NCBI GenBank assembly: GCA_943369295.1
Contig: CALRMU020000004.1
Coordinates: forward strand, 209,399 to 273,398
Origin: JAKRSE01 sp943369295
GTDB lineage: Bacteria; Armatimonadota; Fimbriimonadia; Fimbriimonadales; Fimbriimonadaceae
DNA: 64,000 nt
Direction of reading: 5' to 3'
Position numbers and translations under genes: made by a program
The notes under the pieces: model-generated
Databases searched by the model: none
What the model was told of the DNA's origin: nothing
Seen by the model: the letters and a program-made list of their open reading frames with translations, nothing else
Shown here: positions 33,814 through 42,984 of the stretch, piece after piece
How the letters are laid out: each line of letters opens with the position of its first letter
How positions within the stretch are numbered: position 1 is the first letter of the stretch

Positions 33814-34704
33814 TTAGCGATGGGGGTAGAAGTACTGGTAGTAGTCGCCGGCAGGATCGGTCACGATGCGGACCATCTGAGCGATCTGCATGGGTCGAGC
33901 CGAGGTGTCGGACATCGTTGCGATGGCCAAACCGATGGTGACGGGTCGGCCGAGAGCACCGTTCTGTCGAACAGCGTTGTGTCGGGCTCGAATGGTCAGG
34001 TCGGGCTCACCGTAGCAGGCGCCGAGGTCCCATGAAGCGGACTCAACCATCATGACCGTCTCAGAAGGACGAGCAATGGCGGTGGTGCTCAGAGAGTTCT
34101 CAGGAGCTCCGGAGACGGTGCTGGCGTAGCAGCGGTCACCAGAATCGTTGGTGGCGAATGCGCCGCCAACACCATCAAAGAAGGCTGTCTGGCCGTTGTA
34201 AGGGTTGCGCCAGCGGCAGGCAGTGCTGCCGGGTCGGCAGGATGCGAATCCGTCGAAGCCAGCGTAGTAGGCTCGAGGAGTCATACCGTAGCCAACGACT
34301 GGTCCACCCTGTGCGGGAGGAGTGCCCTGAGTTCCGAGAGGTCCGGAATCAGCAGGTCGGTCGCTGCCCTTCTTGTCATAGGGAGTGCTGAGCAGACCCT
34401 GACCCACTGGAGATACGAAGATTCCAAGGTTCTTGATGTAAGGCTGCATCGACTTCACCCAGGTGATGTCGTAGTAGGTGGTCGCAGTTGCGTCCTGACC
34501 TGTCACCAAGGGAAGAATGTCGTCGTAGTCGGTCGAGTAAATTGCTGTCGACGTTCCGATCTGCTTCAGGTTGCTAAGGGACTGCGTCTTCTTCGCAGCC
34601 GCCTTGGCCTGTGCAAATACAGGGAAGAGAATGGCTGCCAAAATGGCGATGATTGCAATCACCACCAACAGCTCGATCAATGTGAAGGCTCGCTTCAGGC
34701 TCAT
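33814..34704 (-). CDS. Prepilin with DUF1559-like body
   Basis: About 296 aa from ATG 34704, which puts the basic leader MSLKRA directly before the cleavage site; an in-frame start at 34746 would add 14 residues. FTLIELLVVIAIIAILAAILFPVFAQAKAAAKKTQ is the class III signal and long helix. NLKQIGTSTAIYSTDYDDILP follows. The body (long loops, GGPVVGYGMTPRAYYAGFDG) is the major pilin-like fold seen in great numbers in Planctomycetes and Armatimonadota. No pilus genes adjoin; instead it sits between nuoE and nuoF. Confidence 0.85.
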   Translation of the reverse strand: MSLKRAFTLIELLVVIAIIAILAAILFPVFAQAKAAAKKTQSLSNLKQIGTSTAIYSTDYDDILPLVTGQDATATTYYDITWVKSMQPYIKNLGIFVSPVGQGLLSTPYDKKGSDRPADSGPLGTQGTPPAQGGPVVGYGMTPRAYYAGFDGFASCRPGSTACRWRNPYNGQTAFFDGVGGAFATNDSGDRCYASTVSGAPENSLSTTAIARPSETVMMVESASWDLGACYGEPDLTIRARHNAVRQNGALGRPVTIGLAIATMSDTSARPMQIAQMVRIVTDPAGDYYQYFYPHR

Positions 34705-34929
34705 CTTGTCACCCACAGTCAGCTGCCTAAGCAGCCAACGCTCCAATCGGACCTATGTTACCAAAGGCCGCACCAGGTTTCTACCCTGACTGACCAGGAT
34801 TTTACCGGGTGGACGCTTCAGAAGGCATCCCGAATTGATTTCTGTGACCAAGTTTTTACCCTGAATGTTCCCAGTTAAACCGATAATGTGGAAAGAGTTG
34901 AAAACTGTAGGCTAGAAATCAGTTCAAGA

Positions 34930-35556
34930 CTATTTTTCTTCGAGCTTCAGATGAACCTTGACAATCTCGTCTGCCATCTTAATGACTGTTGAGGAGGGCC
35001 TTTGGCGAAGATCGGACAAGAGGGCGTCCACTGACTCGGTGGTCATGGGACCGTGGTACTCATCTCCGACCTGGAGAAGAGGCGCGCGATCGCAGGCATT
35101 GAGGCATTCGACTTCGTGGAGGGTAAAGACTCCGTCCTCTGTCGTCTCGCCGAAATCGACTCCCAGCTTTTCCTTCAGATAGTCGGCAATGCGGTAAGCG
35201 CCGCAGACGTGGCAGCTGAGGCAGGTGCAGACCTCGATCATGTGGCGGCCGACTTCGTGCCTCGTGTTGTACATCGAGTAAAAAGTGGCAACCCCTTCGA
35301 CTTCTGCGTAAGAGCGGTTAAGCCTGTAGGCAACTTCGGCAATGGCTTCGGGGCTCAAGTAGCCGCCATATTCTCTTTGACCAATCCAAAGGCCCGGCAG
35401 AATGCAGGCTTTTTCGGTGGGGTAGTGAGTGCGAAGGGCATCCAGCTGTTTAACGGCCTCTTCGGAAAAACGGAGGGTGAGTTCCTCCGGTCGAGGGGCT
35501 TTTGGCCTCGCGGCGCCAATCTGGATCAATTCGCTCACGAGGCCATTTAACCTCAT
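34930..35556 (-). CDS. nuoE: NADH-quinone oxidoreductase subunit E
   Basis: 208 aa from ATG 35556, preceded by GGAGAG; a TTG directly before it is less likely. The N-terminal part is helical, then a thioredoxin-like fold. CTCLSCHVCG and ECLNACDRAP give the four Cys of the [2Fe-2S] cluster N1a. It is the partner of NuoF at the NADH end of complex I. Its C-terminus is extended (KMADEIVKVHLKLEEK) compared with typical NuoE of about 160 aa; the N-terminus also has about 20 extra residues. Confidence 0.94.
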   Translation of the reverse strand: MRLNGLVSELIQIGAARPKAPRPEELTLRFSEEAVKQLDALRTHYPTEKACILPGLWIGQREYGGYLSPEAIAEVAYRLNRSYAEVEGVATFYSMYNTRHEVGRHMIEVCTCLSCHVCGAYRIADYLKEKLGVDFGETTEDGVFTLHEVECLNACDRAPLLQVGDEYHGPMTTESVDALLSDLRQRPSSTVIKMADEIVKVHLKLEEK

Positions 35557-35590
35557 CAATTCTCTCCCTGACAGGGAAGGACCGATGTGA

Positions 35591-35941
35591 TTAAGCCGGA
35601 ATCTTCGCTAGGGCGAGATCGACGGCGGAAAGCAGGCTGTTAAGCGGGCGGACCCCGCTCCAAGAATCTAGGACCAAGCTGCCTTTCATGACGACGAGGG
35701 TTGGGATTCCCTGAATATGAAAGGCCTGGGCAAGAGCGGGTTCTTCATCCACGTTCAAGGCAAAGACGCGAACCTTTCCATTCAAGGCGGCGGCGGCCTC
35801 TTCAAGAATTGGCTTCATTGTTCGGCAGGGACCACACCATGGCGCCCAAAAATCAATCAAGACAGGAAGGTCGCCGTCAATCACTTCTGACTTAAAGAGC
35901 GCCACATTCAAGGGCTGAACAAATGACTCTTTCGTGCTCAT
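35591..35941 (-). CDS. Thioredoxin
   Basis: 116 aa with the active site WAPWCGPCRTM and the cis-Pro segment GIPTLVVMKG. The normal size and lack of a signal peptide indicate a cytoplasmic thiol reductant. It lies just upstream of nuoE on the same strand, with 34 nt between. The N-terminus has a non-standard MSTKESFVQPLNVALFKSEVID start. Confidence 0.92.
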   Translation of the reverse strand: MSTKESFVQPLNVALFKSEVIDGDLPVLIDFWAPWCGPCRTMKPILEEAAAALNGKVRVFALNVDEEPALAQAFHIQGIPTLVVMKGSLVLDSWSGVRPLNSLLSAVDLALAKIPA

Positions 35942-35974
35942 GAAGCTTTAGAGCCCAGAGCGCCCCAGAAAGAT

Positions 35975-36697
35975 TCACTCGTCCTCAATCTGAATGAGCC
36001 TTTTCGACACGGCCCTGGCAGGCACGAAGGAGGGATCCACTTTTCGATAGGCGTTCAAGGCCTCCCAGACGGCAATGACTGCCGCATGAGTGACGTTGAG
36101 CGACTGCATCATGCCGTACAAAGGGATGGCTGCGCTGATGTCGCAGGCATCTTCGATTTCCTGCGGCACTCCGAGTCTTTCCTCACCCAGAACCAGCGTG
36201 CAGGGGAACTGCCAAGGGACATCGTTGATGGAGACTGACTGATCATTGAGAGTCAAGCAGACCACCTGTCTTCCGGAAGATTTTGCTTCCTTTATTGCAT
36301 CTAATGGGTGCTGATACTGCCAGTCAAGCCATTGGCCGGCTCCCCTTGCTCCTGCCATGTCCATCACGTCTTCAGGTTCGATCTCAAACCTGACGGATTC
36401 CAAACGAAAGGCTTCTGCCAGGCGAATGATGCCGCCCTGATTAACCTGTTTGGCCAGGGCGCAGCAGACCAAGCTGATGGGGGCTCTGGGCAGTGAAGAG
36501 AATCTATCCCTCAGGCCGGGGTCCGGAGCCTCGTGCCCGGCGGTCTTCACGGCATCCAGAAACTCCTCGTTATGCCTGATAGTTCTAAGTGGTTTACGAA
36601 GCTGCTTCAATATCCAGCATTCTTGACGACTAGCCGAGTGGTCCCAAGGCCAATGATGAAGACAAGCCCGCAAGGGAAGTGTGTGTGGGGTTCTCAT
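35975..36697 (-). CDS. SpoU/TrmH-family RNA 2'-O-methyltransferase
   Basis: About 240 aa from ATG 36697. The start is uncertain: the gene at 36703 begins 5 nt away on the other strand, and TTG 36610 is an alternative. SpoU motif 1 is NQGGIIRLAEAF, motif 2 is LVLGEERLGVPQEI, motif 3 is IPLYGMMQSLNVTHAAVIA. These make the trefoil knot that binds AdoMet and place the catalytic Arg. Motif 1 has Gly-Gly in place of the usual N-x-G. Likely acts on rRNA or tRNA. Confidence 0.87.
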   Translation of the reverse strand: MRTPHTLPLRACLHHWPWDHSASRQECWILKQLRKPLRTIRHNEEFLDAVKTAGHEAPDPGLRDRFSSLPRAPISLVCCALAKQVNQGGIIRLAEAFRLESVRFEIEPEDVMDMAGARGAGQWLDWQYQHPLDAIKEAKSSGRQVVCLTLNDQSVSINDVPWQFPCTLVLGEERLGVPQEIEDACDISAAIPLYGMMQSLNVTHAAVIAVWEALNAYRKVDPSFVPARAVSKRLIQIEDE

Positions 36698-36702
36698 CAA
36701 TT

Positions 36703-36906
36703 ATGATTCGTCAAGAATTAAAGGTCATCCGGCTGATTGAGCCGGACATGTGCCAATCGTGCCGATTTGGCGAGCAGGCCATCGTGCGAAACGATGATGG
36801 AAGCATTCAGCCAGTGATCCGCTGTCTTCGGTTGGACTGCGATAACTGGGACACATCCTATGTTGAGGATGTTGAAAGCGACCGAGTCGAGACCGAGTCA
36901 GATTAG
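36703..36906 (+). CDS. Small zinc-ribbon-like protein
   Basis: 67 aa from ATG 36703. MCQSCRFGEQ and CLRLDC form a Cys-x2-Cys...Cys-x4-Cys set, fit for zinc. An acidic C-terminal tail (EDVESDRVETESD). I do not recognise the family. It is divergent from the methyltransferase and followed by rdgB after 57 nt. Confidence 0.6.
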   Translation: MIRQELKVIRLIEPDMCQSCRFGEQAIVRNDDGSIQPVIRCLRLDCDNWDTSYVEDVESDRVETESD

Positions 36907-36963
36907 TCTCAGGGACAAGGTTCGTCCTGCCAGTCTCACGCCTCAAGAGTCAAACTCTGCGGC

Positions 36964-37575
36964 ATGATTCAAAGGATCGTCATTGCCACCCACAACCTTA
37001 AAAAGGGCAGGGAGATGATGACGATCCTGAGTGAGGCTCTTCCTGAAATTGAGCTTCTGACTTTGAATGATTTTCCTCCTCATCCTGAACCAGAGGAAAC
37101 TGGCACCACCTATGAGGAAAACGCCGCAATCAAGGTTTTGGATGCGGCAGGACACACGGGAGAGTGGTGTCTGGCAGATGACGCAGGCCTTGAAATTGAG
37201 GCGATTCCTGGCGAGCTGGGTGTTTTCAGCAAGAGGTTTGCCGGGGAGGAAACCAGCTTTCCCGACAAGATGAAGATCATCTTGGACAGGATGGAGGGCC
37301 TTGCTGATGAGCATCGTGGTGCAAGGTTTAGATGTTTGGTTGGTCTGGCTGGCCCAGGGGGCGAACCACTTCACCTCTTTGAAGGAATCTGTCCAGGCAG
37401 AATCTCCACCGAACCAAGCGGCAATGGAGGCTTTGGCTACGACCCCATTTTCTTTCTGCCCCAGCTTGGCTGCACCATGGCCGATCTGACAGCCGAGCAG
37501 AAGCACGCCATCAGTCACCGTGGACAAGTCCTTTCGAAGGTTATTGACTGGATCAAAACCTACAACGCTGCCTAA
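36964..37575 (+). CDS. rdgB: RdgB/HAM1-type XTP/dITP pyrophosphatase
   Basis: 203 aa. IVIATHNLKKGREM is the substrate and magnesium start of the family (SerThr-x-AsnxxKxxE). EETGTTYEENAAIKV, LADDAGLEIEAIPGELGVFSKRF and GNGGFGYDPIFF are the other conserved blocks, ending ISHRGQ. It removes ITP, dITP and XTP to keep noncanonical purines out of DNA. The gene is followed by a HAD phosphatase. Confidence 0.94.
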   Translation: MIQRIVIATHNLKKGREMMTILSEALPEIELLTLNDFPPHPEPEETGTTYEENAAIKVLDAAGHTGEWCLADDAGLEIEAIPGELGVFSKRFAGEETSFPDKMKIILDRMEGLADEHRGARFRCLVGLAGPGGEPLHLFEGICPGRISTEPSGNGGFGYDPIFFLPQLGCTMADLTAEQKHAISHRGQVLSKVIDWIKTYNAA

Positions 37576-37650
37576 AGGCAAGGTTCCAAAGTCCGTGATC
37601 CGCCTCCTGCGGCCCCGAATATTTAAGGGGAGGCGAAGCATAATGTTGGG

Positions 37651-38418
37651 GTGCCTGCCCCAATACCCCCTAAGGTCGTCGTCTTCGACCTCGATGACAC
37701 CTTGTGCGGCTACTGGAACGCTGCCCGGTACGGGTTGAAGCGGGCTTTTGAAGTTCATTCTGAGACAGGCAAGACTCCCGATGAGATGCTCGCCCTCTGG
37801 GGTGAAGAGTTCGGCGGTTTGGTGAAAGAGCTCAGCCAGCCACGCTGGTATTCCAAATACTGTCAGTCAGGCGAGACGACCAGGCGAGAACTGATGAAGA
37901 GGGTCTTGGCCCGACTTGAGATTCGTGATGCTCAGCTCGTTCAGGACATGAGCGACACCTACTATATTGAGCGTCACGGAGCCTTAGAACTCTTTCCTGA
38001 ATCCATCGAAACCCTTGAGGCACTGAAGGGGCGTTTTCGGCTGGCTATGATCACCAACGGCCCTGCCGACATCCAGAGGCAGGAGATTGAAACCCTTCAG
38101 ATCGGCCACTACTTTGATCCAATTTTGATCGAGGGCGAAATGGGAATGGGCAAACCCAATCCTGAGGTCATGAATCGGCTGGAGTCTCTTACTGATGCCA
38201 AGGGTGAGGAGATTCTGATGGTGGGCAACAGCTTCGGGCACGATGTGAAGCCAGCTCTGGCGGCAGGATGGCGGACCGTATGGATTCGCCGACCCAGCGA
38301 TGTCGCACCCTCCTCCCGAAACGGGAAGCCTGAAGAAATGCCGGAAGGAGCGACTCCCCCTGATTTCATCATTCACGACCTTAGAGAACTTTATGCTGAA
38401 GGTGGACCTTGCGCGTAA
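37651..38418 (+). CDS. HAD-superfamily hydrolase
   Basis: 255 aa from GTG 37651; a TAATGT box ends 4 nt before it, see findings. Motif I VVFDLDDTL, motif II MITNG, motif III/IV GMGKPNPEVMNRL then VGNSFGHDVKPALAAG. Cap type I by size (helical insertion after motif I, residues about 20-95). Substrate unknown; phosphoglycolate or nucleotide phosphatases belong to this subgroup. Its end overlaps the GNAT start by 10 bp. Confidence 0.9.
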   Translation: MPAPIPPKVVVFDLDDTLCGYWNAARYGLKRAFEVHSETGKTPDEMLALWGEEFGGLVKELSQPRWYSKYCQSGETTRRELMKRVLARLEIRDAQLVQDMSDTYYIERHGALELFPESIETLEALKGRFRLAMITNGPADIQRQEIETLQIGHYFDPILIEGEMGMGKPNPEVMNRLESLTDAKGEEILMVGNSFGHDVKPALAAGWRTVWIRRPSDVAPSSRNGKPEEMPEGATPPDFIIHDLRELYAEGGPCA

Positions 38419-38939
38419 GGTGGGCGACACAGCAGGACAGTCAGGCGATTCAAGAACTGATTAAAGCCGCCTACATTGAACATAACTTCAGCTGGGAAGA
38501 AGACGGCTACCACTCTGACCTTTACGATCTGCAGGGAAGCTATCTGAGCGGTGCGGGCGGGTTTTGGGTGGCGGAATCTGAAGAGGGAAGACTTTTGGCT
38601 ACGGCTGGTCTGAGTGTTCATCCTGATTTGGCAGGAGAAGTTGGAGAGCTCGTTCCGGATGAAGAGGGACTCCTCTTCTTTGCCGGAGCAGACTGCGAAC
38701 TCGTGAGAATGTACGCCTGGCCAGAGGCGAGAGGAATCGGGGCAGGTAAGGCCCTTTTTGAGGCTGTAGTGGCTGAGGCCAAGGTGCAGAACTGCCGATT
38801 GATGCAGATTTGGTCGGACAAGACTTTAGAGCGGGGACATGCCTTTTACGAAAAGAGAGGCGCAGTGAGAAAAGGGGAAAGGATTGATGCCAGCCCCGAC
38901 AAAGCAGAAGAATGGGGATTTCTTCTTCCGCTCCAGTGA
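38409..38939 (+). CDS. GNAT-family N-acetyltransferase
   Basis: 176 aa from TTG 38409, overlapping the HAD gene by 10 bp; no better start lies close downstream. ELVRMYAWPEARGIGAGKALFEAVVAEA is motif A (R-x-x-G-x-G/A). RLMQIWSDKTLERGHAFYEKRGAV is the downstream beta-bulge and helix. Substrate unknown. It is in an apparent operon with the HAD phosphatase and perhaps rdgB. Confidence 0.83.
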   Translation: MRVRWATQQDSQAIQELIKAAYIEHNFSWEEDGYHSDLYDLQGSYLSGAGGFWVAESEEGRLLATAGLSVHPDLAGEVGELVPDEEGLLFFAGADCELVRMYAWPEARGIGAGKALFEAVVAEAKVQNCRLMQIWSDKTLERGHAFYEKRGAVRKGERIDASPDKAEEWGFLLPLQ

Positions 38940-38972
38940 GCTGAGCTGCAGGCTGTCGTAGAGGGATTGAAG

Positions 38973-39434
38973 ATGAACTATTGGCTGATGAAATCTGAGC
39001 CGGACGTTTATTCCATTGCCGATCTTGAAAAGGCCGGTGGTCCGGCCCTGTGGGAAGGCTGCCGGAACTACACGGTTCGCAACTTCATGCGAGACCTCAT
39101 GAAGCCAGGCGACCTCGCCTTCTTTCATCACTCCAACGCGACCCCATCAGGCATCGTGGGAATCATGGAAATTACTCGCGAGGGCTATCCAGACCCGACT
39201 CAGTTCGAACCGGAGAGCGAGTATTACGACGCCAAATCTGACCCTGCAAACCCGCGATGGATGGCTGTCGATGTGAAGCATATTGAAACCTTCGATCGGG
39301 TCATAACGTTGGAGGCCTTAAGGCAGACGGCAGGCTTGGAAGAAATGCAGGTGATCCGTCGGGGTCAGAGGCTGAGTGTCATGCCTGTGACTGCAAGCGA
39401 GTGGGAAATTGTCTGCCGGTTAGCCAAGAGCTAA
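38973..39434 (+). CDS. EVE-domain protein
   Basis: 153 aa from ATG 38973. MNYWLMKSEPDVYSIADL and WEGCRNYTVRNFMRDLMKPGDLAFFHHSN are hallmark EVE/PUA-like motifs, then GIVGIMEI and DVKHIETFDRVITL. The fold is thought to bind modified bases in DNA or RNA, as in restriction-linked or tRNA-modification-linked readers. The whole protein is just the one domain, of normal length. No restriction genes lie around it. Confidence 0.92.
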   Translation: MNYWLMKSEPDVYSIADLEKAGGPALWEGCRNYTVRNFMRDLMKPGDLAFFHHSNATPSGIVGIMEITREGYPDPTQFEPESEYYDAKSDPANPRWMAVDVKHIETFDRVITLEALRQTAGLEEMQVIRRGQRLSVMPVTASEWEIVCRLAKS

Positions 39435-39482
39435 GCCCAAAACTTGCCGACGCAGGGTGACTCCTGCCAGACTGGAGCCCCA

Positions 39483-40826
39483 GTGAGCGAACCTCTCTCT
39501 AATTACCCGCGACGCAGCGGGCACCCAGATTCGATCTATCGGGAATCGGGTCTTTGGAACACGGCTCTTTCGGCCTTGTGGTTTGCAAACAACTACAAAT
39601 GGTTCGTACTCATGCTGGTTATCGTGCCGGGCCAAATTGCGGCCATGGCCGATGTTCCGGCGAACATGAAGAACACCTACTGGGGGTGGATCTTTGCAGC
39701 GGGCGCAGTTTGGGCTTTCGTCGGACCATCCCTGATGGGGGGCTGGAGCGACAAACTCGGGCGACGAAGGGTCTTCATGATCACGGGGTCGGGCCTGACC
39801 CTTATCGCTCTGCTGATCATGGCGGGGGTGGAGAAGTTTTGGCTGCTCGCCGCTGGCTACCTGATGCTTCAAGTGAGCGACGACGTCATTCAGGGCGCCT
39901 ATGCCAGCCTTATCCCCCAGATTGTGCCAAAGGATAAACAGGCCAGAGCAAGTGCAATTCTTGGGGCGCTCAACCTCTTTGCTCAGATTGCGACGGTCAT
40001 CGCCGCTTTAGTGCTTTCAGGATTAGGTGGTCTCAAGGGCCACCAATGGGTTTATCTCGGGATCGGATTAGTCCAGATCATCAGCCTGCTCTGCGTGCTC
40101 TGGGCGATTAGAGAATTGAAGGAGCCCCTGCCTAAGCCGGTCGTCGACCCTAACGCAGAGCCCAAAGAAGTAAAGAAGGGGCTGAGAGGATGGTTTTCTC
40201 CCCTCGCCGACCACGATTTTCGGACTGTCTGGATCTCTCGCGTCCTCATCAATTTGGGCTTCTTTATTGTTCAGCCCTATCTGCAGAAGTTTCTTGACGA
40301 TGTGGTGGGCAGACAGCAGGGGGCAGACAAAGTCTTCTCCTGGTTCGGCATCACGATTACCGGCACTTCGATTGCACTTATGGTCGTGCTCCTGAGCCTT
40401 AGTTTTAGTGGGGGCATAGGAGCTCTGCTTAGTTCAAGACGAATGGAGAAGTGGGGGCTTAAGAAGACAATTCTCTTCTCAGGAGTCGTTCTTGCCCCTG
40501 TGCTGCTCTGCATCGCTTTCACCCGCGACTACTCAGTCATGTGGGTGCTGGCCTTAGCTTTCGGCTTCGGCCAGGGAACCTTTATCAGTGCAGACTGGGC
40601 GATGGGTGCTGCAACCGTCCCCGACCCTGAATCGCTGGGTAAAGACATGGGAATCTGGTCGAGCGCGGTCGTCTTTGCTCAGGTCACGGCAGGTCTTTCT
40701 GGAGGCATCATCGACAGCCTCAACGGGATCAATATGGGCATGGGCTACTCGGCCGCCTTTCTGCTTTCTGGAACAGTGATGCTGATTGGCACTCAGCTGA
40801 TTCGACGAGTTCAGAAGGTCAGATAG
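39483..40826 (+). CDS. MFS transporter
   Basis: About 447 aa from GTG 39483; the frame is open to 39444 without a better start. Twelve or so hydrophobic helices. The loop 2-3 motif is GGWSDKLGRRRVFMITG, the MFS signature (G-x-x-x-D-R/K-x-G-R-R). The charged central loop near KPVVDPNAEPKEVKKGLRGWFSPL separates the halves. Substrate unknown, perhaps a sugar: it stands in tandem with a Gfo/Idh/MocA oxidoreductase converging on it. A bidirectional terminator lies between them. Confidence 0.9.
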   Translation: MSEPLSNYPRRSGHPDSIYRESGLWNTALSALWFANNYKWFVLMLVIVPGQIAAMADVPANMKNTYWGWIFAAGAVWAFVGPSLMGGWSDKLGRRRVFMITGSGLTLIALLIMAGVEKFWLLAAGYLMLQVSDDVIQGAYASLIPQIVPKDKQARASAILGALNLFAQIATVIAALVLSGLGGLKGHQWVYLGIGLVQIISLLCVLWAIRELKEPLPKPVVDPNAEPKEVKKGLRGWFSPLADHDFRTVWISRVLINLGFFIVQPYLQKFLDDVVGRQQGADKVFSWFGITITGTSIALMVVLLSLSFSGGIGALLSSRRMEKWGLKKTILFSGVVLAPVLLCIAFTRDYSVMWVLALAFGFGQGTFISADWAMGAATVPDPESLGKDMGIWSSAVVFAQVTAGLSGGIIDSLNGINMGMGYSAAFLLSGTVMLIGTQLIRRVQKVR

Positions 40827-40842
40827 AGAACCAACAAAAAAC

Positions 40843-40868
40843 CGCCCTGCCTGAATTCAGGCAGGGCG
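40843..40868. terminator. Bidirectional terminator
   Basis: A perfect 13-bp palindrome CGCCCTGCCTGAA/TTCAGGCAGGGCG between two convergent genes. A-rich on the left and T-rich-ish on the right, so it can serve both directions. Confidence 0.85.
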
Positions 40869-40892
40869 ATTTGAGCTTTTCGGGGTTCAGCT

Positions 40893-41981
40893 TTAGAAGC
40901 TGATGTCGATGGCTTCTTCCTTCTTCGTCTCGGCGCTCTTGTAGAGGGCGTCGAAGATCGCATTCAGGATGAGGCCATTCTCGCCGGGGACGGGCGAGGG
41001 CTTGTCGTTCTTGATTGCATCGATGAAGGCCTGGACCTCGGCGACGTGAGCGCTCTTCACGTCAGGAATGTTCACAGGCTTCATGTTAAAGAGCTGCTGA
41101 TTCTGCTCGGTGTAGATCTGGATTGGCTCGCTGCCCCAAGGAGTGACAGTGGCGCCAGCCTTGGTGCCAAAGAGATCGCATCGGAAGGGATCGCCATCAA
41201 GGTTGCCCATGAAGCTGGATTCCAGCGAGATGACGGCTCCGTTGTCAAAGCGGATCTGCCCCGTGGCAAAGTCTTCGACCGTGAACTTGCTGCGATCGTA
41301 GTCGCCCCAGGGGTTTACGAGACCAGGAGTCTTGCCGAGGATGTCCCAGGTTTGGCCGCTTGCGCTGACTGGCTTGGGATAGCCCATGAAGTAGAGGGTG
41401 AAGTCCAGGATGTGGACTCCGATGTCGATGAGGGGACCGCCGCCCTGAAGCTCCTTGTCGATGAAGACTCCCCAGGCTGGGACGCCTCGGCGTCGCAGAG
41501 CCCATGAGCGTGCGTAATAAATGTCTCCCATTGCGCCGCTGTCGATGTACTGCTTCATGAATCGGGCAGCACCAGTGAAGCGGTTCTGAAGGGCGACCTG
41601 CAGAATCTTGCCGCTCTCTCTGGCGGCGGCGCACATTTCTTTGGCTTCCACGGCGTTCATCGCCAGGGGCTTTTCGCAGAGAACGTGCTTGCCAGCCTTC
41701 AAGGCTTCGATTGTTGGCAGGTGGTGGAACTTGTTGGGGGTAGTAATGGAGACTGCGTCAATTTCCGGGTCCGACAGGACTTCCTGGTAGCTGGTGACGA
41801 CCTTGGGTCGAGCCATGCCGCCTTCAGCGATCTTGTCAGCGGCTTTCTTGGCCGTCTCTTCGTTAACGTCGCAGGTGACGACGATTTCGCAGTCGTCCGC
41901 CACAGAAAGGTAGCCCGGAATGTGGGCGCCCTGGGCGATTCCGCCCGCCCCGATCAAGCCGATTTTCAGCTTCTTGCTCAT
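40893..41981 (-). CDS. Gfo/Idh/MocA-family oxidoreductase
   Basis: About 362 aa from ATG 41981 (the longer frame adds three residues). KIGLIGAGGIAQGAHIPGY is the Rossmann NAD(P) site. EKPLAMNAVEAKEM is the EKP motif of the family. DIGVHILDFTLYFMG has the catalytic-site Asp and His. It likely oxidises or epimerises a sugar. It is alone on its strand between MFS and TerC genes. I see no clear Shine-Dalgarno. Confidence 0.91.
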   Translation of the reverse strand: MSKKLKIGLIGAGGIAQGAHIPGYLSVADDCEIVVTCDVNEETAKKAADKIAEGGMARPKVVTSYQEVLSDPEIDAVSITTPNKFHHLPTIEALKAGKHVLCEKPLAMNAVEAKEMCAAARESGKILQVALQNRFTGAARFMKQYIDSGAMGDIYYARSWALRRRGVPAWGVFIDKELQGGGPLIDIGVHILDFTLYFMGYPKPVSASGQTWDILGKTPGLVNPWGDYDRSKFTVEDFATGQIRFDNGAVISLESSFMGNLDGDPFRCDLFGTKAGATVTPWGSEPIQIYTEQNQQLFNMKPVNIPDVKSAHVAEVQAFIDAIKNDKPSPVPGENGLILNAIFDALYKSAETKKEEAIDISF

Positions 41982-42084
41982 GTTTATCAAAAACCCGGCG
42001 ATGCAGCCTCGCCGAGCGGGAGATTACTCCCGCTCGGACTAGACTTATCTATCCTGCCGCACCTTGGGACTGAAGTCCGGGTAT

Positions 42085-42894
42085 TTACTGTGGTTCTTTG
42101 TCGGCCTTGTTTGTATCATCGATTTCGCCTTCAAGCAGATCATCAACTTCATCTGCCTCAGTTTCGAGCTCAGGCTTCTTGCCCGACTTCAAGCCGATAA
42201 TCGTTCCTCCGATCAAGAAGATCAGCATCACAGCCCAGAAGACTATGGGGTCCATTTCAGGAATGGCGGGCACCTGGTTGGGCAAGGCACGATGGAGGTT
42301 GTGCCCAGCCATAAAGGCGAGCTTTACACCCACCCAGCCGACCAGAACATAGGCTAGATGGTCGAAGGCAGGGAATCGATCGAGAAGCTTAATGAAAATG
42401 CTTGCTGCGAATCGGAGCAGAATCACGCCGATGATCGCACCGATGTAAACGACCCAAATCTTGTCTGGGCTCTTGGCAAAGGTAACTCCGACAATGACGG
42501 AGTCGATGGCGAAGGCGATATCTGCCAGTTCGACTGCTGCGACAGTCTGCCAAAAGCCAGCGCCGATTTTAACCTTCTTCTGTTCTTGGTTGTGCACAAT
42601 AAAGTGCTTGACCATGATGAACATAAGATAGAAGGCTCCGATGCCCTGCAGCCACCAAAGCTGAATGAGGTAGGCAACGAGCAGGATGGCAGCCAAGCGG
42701 AAGACAAAGGCTCCGGCGAGTCCGTAAAGCAGAGCTTTCTGCTGCTGTTCCTTTGGCAGGTGCCTGACCATGATAGCCAAGACCAAAGCGTTGTCGGCAG
42801 AGAGCAGACCTTCGAGGAGAACTAACAAAAGGATGATGGGAACATCACCCACGGAAAAAGATTGCCCTAGGAAGGCTAGGGAGTAAAGCATCAT
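42085..42894 (-). CDS. TerC-family membrane protein
   Basis: 269 aa. LLLVLLEGLLSADNALVLAIMVRHLP is the TerC start with the metal-site Asp and Asn. VELADIAFAIDSVIVGVTFAK is the second matching half. Seven or so membrane helices and an acidic C-terminal tail. Some TerC-family proteins export manganese during protein secretion; others relate to tellurium resistance. I find no yybP-ykoY leader. A minus-strand gene, divergent from FmdB. Confidence 0.9.
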   Translation of the reverse strand: MMLYSLAFLGQSFSVGDVPIILLLVLLEGLLSADNALVLAIMVRHLPKEQQQKALLYGLAGAFVFRLAAILLVAYLIQLWWLQGIGAFYLMFIMVKHFIVHNQEQKKVKIGAGFWQTVAAVELADIAFAIDSVIVGVTFAKSPDKIWVVYIGAIIGVILLRFAASIFIKLLDRFPAFDHLAYVLVGWVGVKLAFMAGHNLHRALPNQVPAIPEMDPIVFWAVMLIFLIGGTIIGLKSGKKPELETEADEVDDLLEGEIDDTNKADKEPQ

Positions 42895-42984
42895 GGCAGG
42901 ACTGGAGGCCTGCCCCTTGAATCTCAGGGGGTCGAGCCTGACACAATTGTAGCTGAAGGTGTAACGACCTTTCTGGGAAAGATC

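Noticed and set aside
42895..42984. yybP-ykoY manganese riboswitch upstream of terC
   Set aside because: The conserved GGGGAGUAGC-type core is absent on the terC strand.
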